A program made the translations under genes and the position numbers. The notes below the pieces were generated by a model, which saw only the letters and a program-made list of their open reading frames with translations, was not told the DNA's origin and made no database searches. From Candidatus Manganitrophaceae bacterium (GTDB lineage: Bacteria > Nitrospirota > Nitrospiria > SBBL01 > Manganitrophaceae), in the NCBI GenBank assembly GCA_004297235.1, contig SCUR01000269.1:1-5580 (forward strand): 5,580 nt of DNA, in the 5' to 3' direction. Positions 5,511-5,580 of the stretch are shown here, in pieces (positions within the stretch are counted from its first letter, which is position 1; the number at the start of each line of letters is the position of its first letter).

Positions 5511-5580
5511 TTTTGATTGCGGAATGCGGATTTAAAGAATCGACGAAAAACTCTATCGTCCATTCCCTTTTCTTTTACTC

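Noticed and set aside
5520..5580. Promoter for the nitrite operon, including a sigma54 (-24/-12) site
   Set aside because: TTAAAT on the minus strand resembles a -10 box but no acceptable -35 stands at the right distance. GG pairs upstream lack a GC at the -12 spacing. The true promoter may lie beyond the window.
1..5580. CRISPR array, tRNA, rRNA, insertion sequence or phage genes
   Set aside because: No regularly spaced direct repeats, no cloverleaf or rRNA-like sequence, and no transposase or integrase motifs were seen on either strand.

Overview
This is a GC-rich bacterial chromosomal window (about 60% G+C by eye) holding a nitrogen-assimilation locus. The proteins point to a free-living Gram-negative-type bacterium: there is a lipoprotein-type exported PQQ-dependent dehydrogenase, and the PII proteins are of the NifI1-like kind known from methanogens and a scatter of anaerobic or deep-branching bacteria. 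The window alone does not fix a phylum. Nitrospirota-like or another nitrogen-cycle lineage is a guess.

Layout. The + strand holds the 3' end of a gene resembling glnE (glutamine synthetase adenylyltransferase, 1-194), a terminator-like hairpin (200-219), a likely sigma70 promoter (261-290), and a complete gene for a putative exported lipoprotein of the PQQ-dependent sugar dehydrogenase family (318-1502). A 128-bp convergent intergenic region follows. It carries nested inverted repeats and ends in a near-perfect intrinsic terminator for the + strand (1601-1626). The rest of the window is one minus-strand operon read from right to left: a PII-family regulator (5494-5162), a 1057-residue NAD(P)H-dependent nitrite reductase (5136-1963), and a second PII-family regulator (1966-1631) whose start codon overlaps the reductase stop codon.

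How they fit together. The reductase joins a NirB-type front half (FAD/NAD(P)H oxidoreductase plus a Bfd-type [2Fe-2S] domain) to a complete two-fold NirA/Sir-type siroheme-[4Fe-4S] hemoprotein. In principle one chain could carry electrons from NAD(P)H to nitrite and make ammonium without ferredoxin. Two paralogous PII proteins with NifI1-like T-loops flank it in the same operon, which suggests direct protein-level control of nitrite reduction by 2-oxoglutarate and adenylate status, as NifI1/NifI2 control nitrogenase. The neighbouring glnE-like gene acts on the next step, glutamine synthetase. The sugar dehydrogenase has no evident link to nitrogen.

The most interesting part is this PII - fused nitrite reductase - PII arrangement. 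The domain calls are well supported. The regulatory role is inference.
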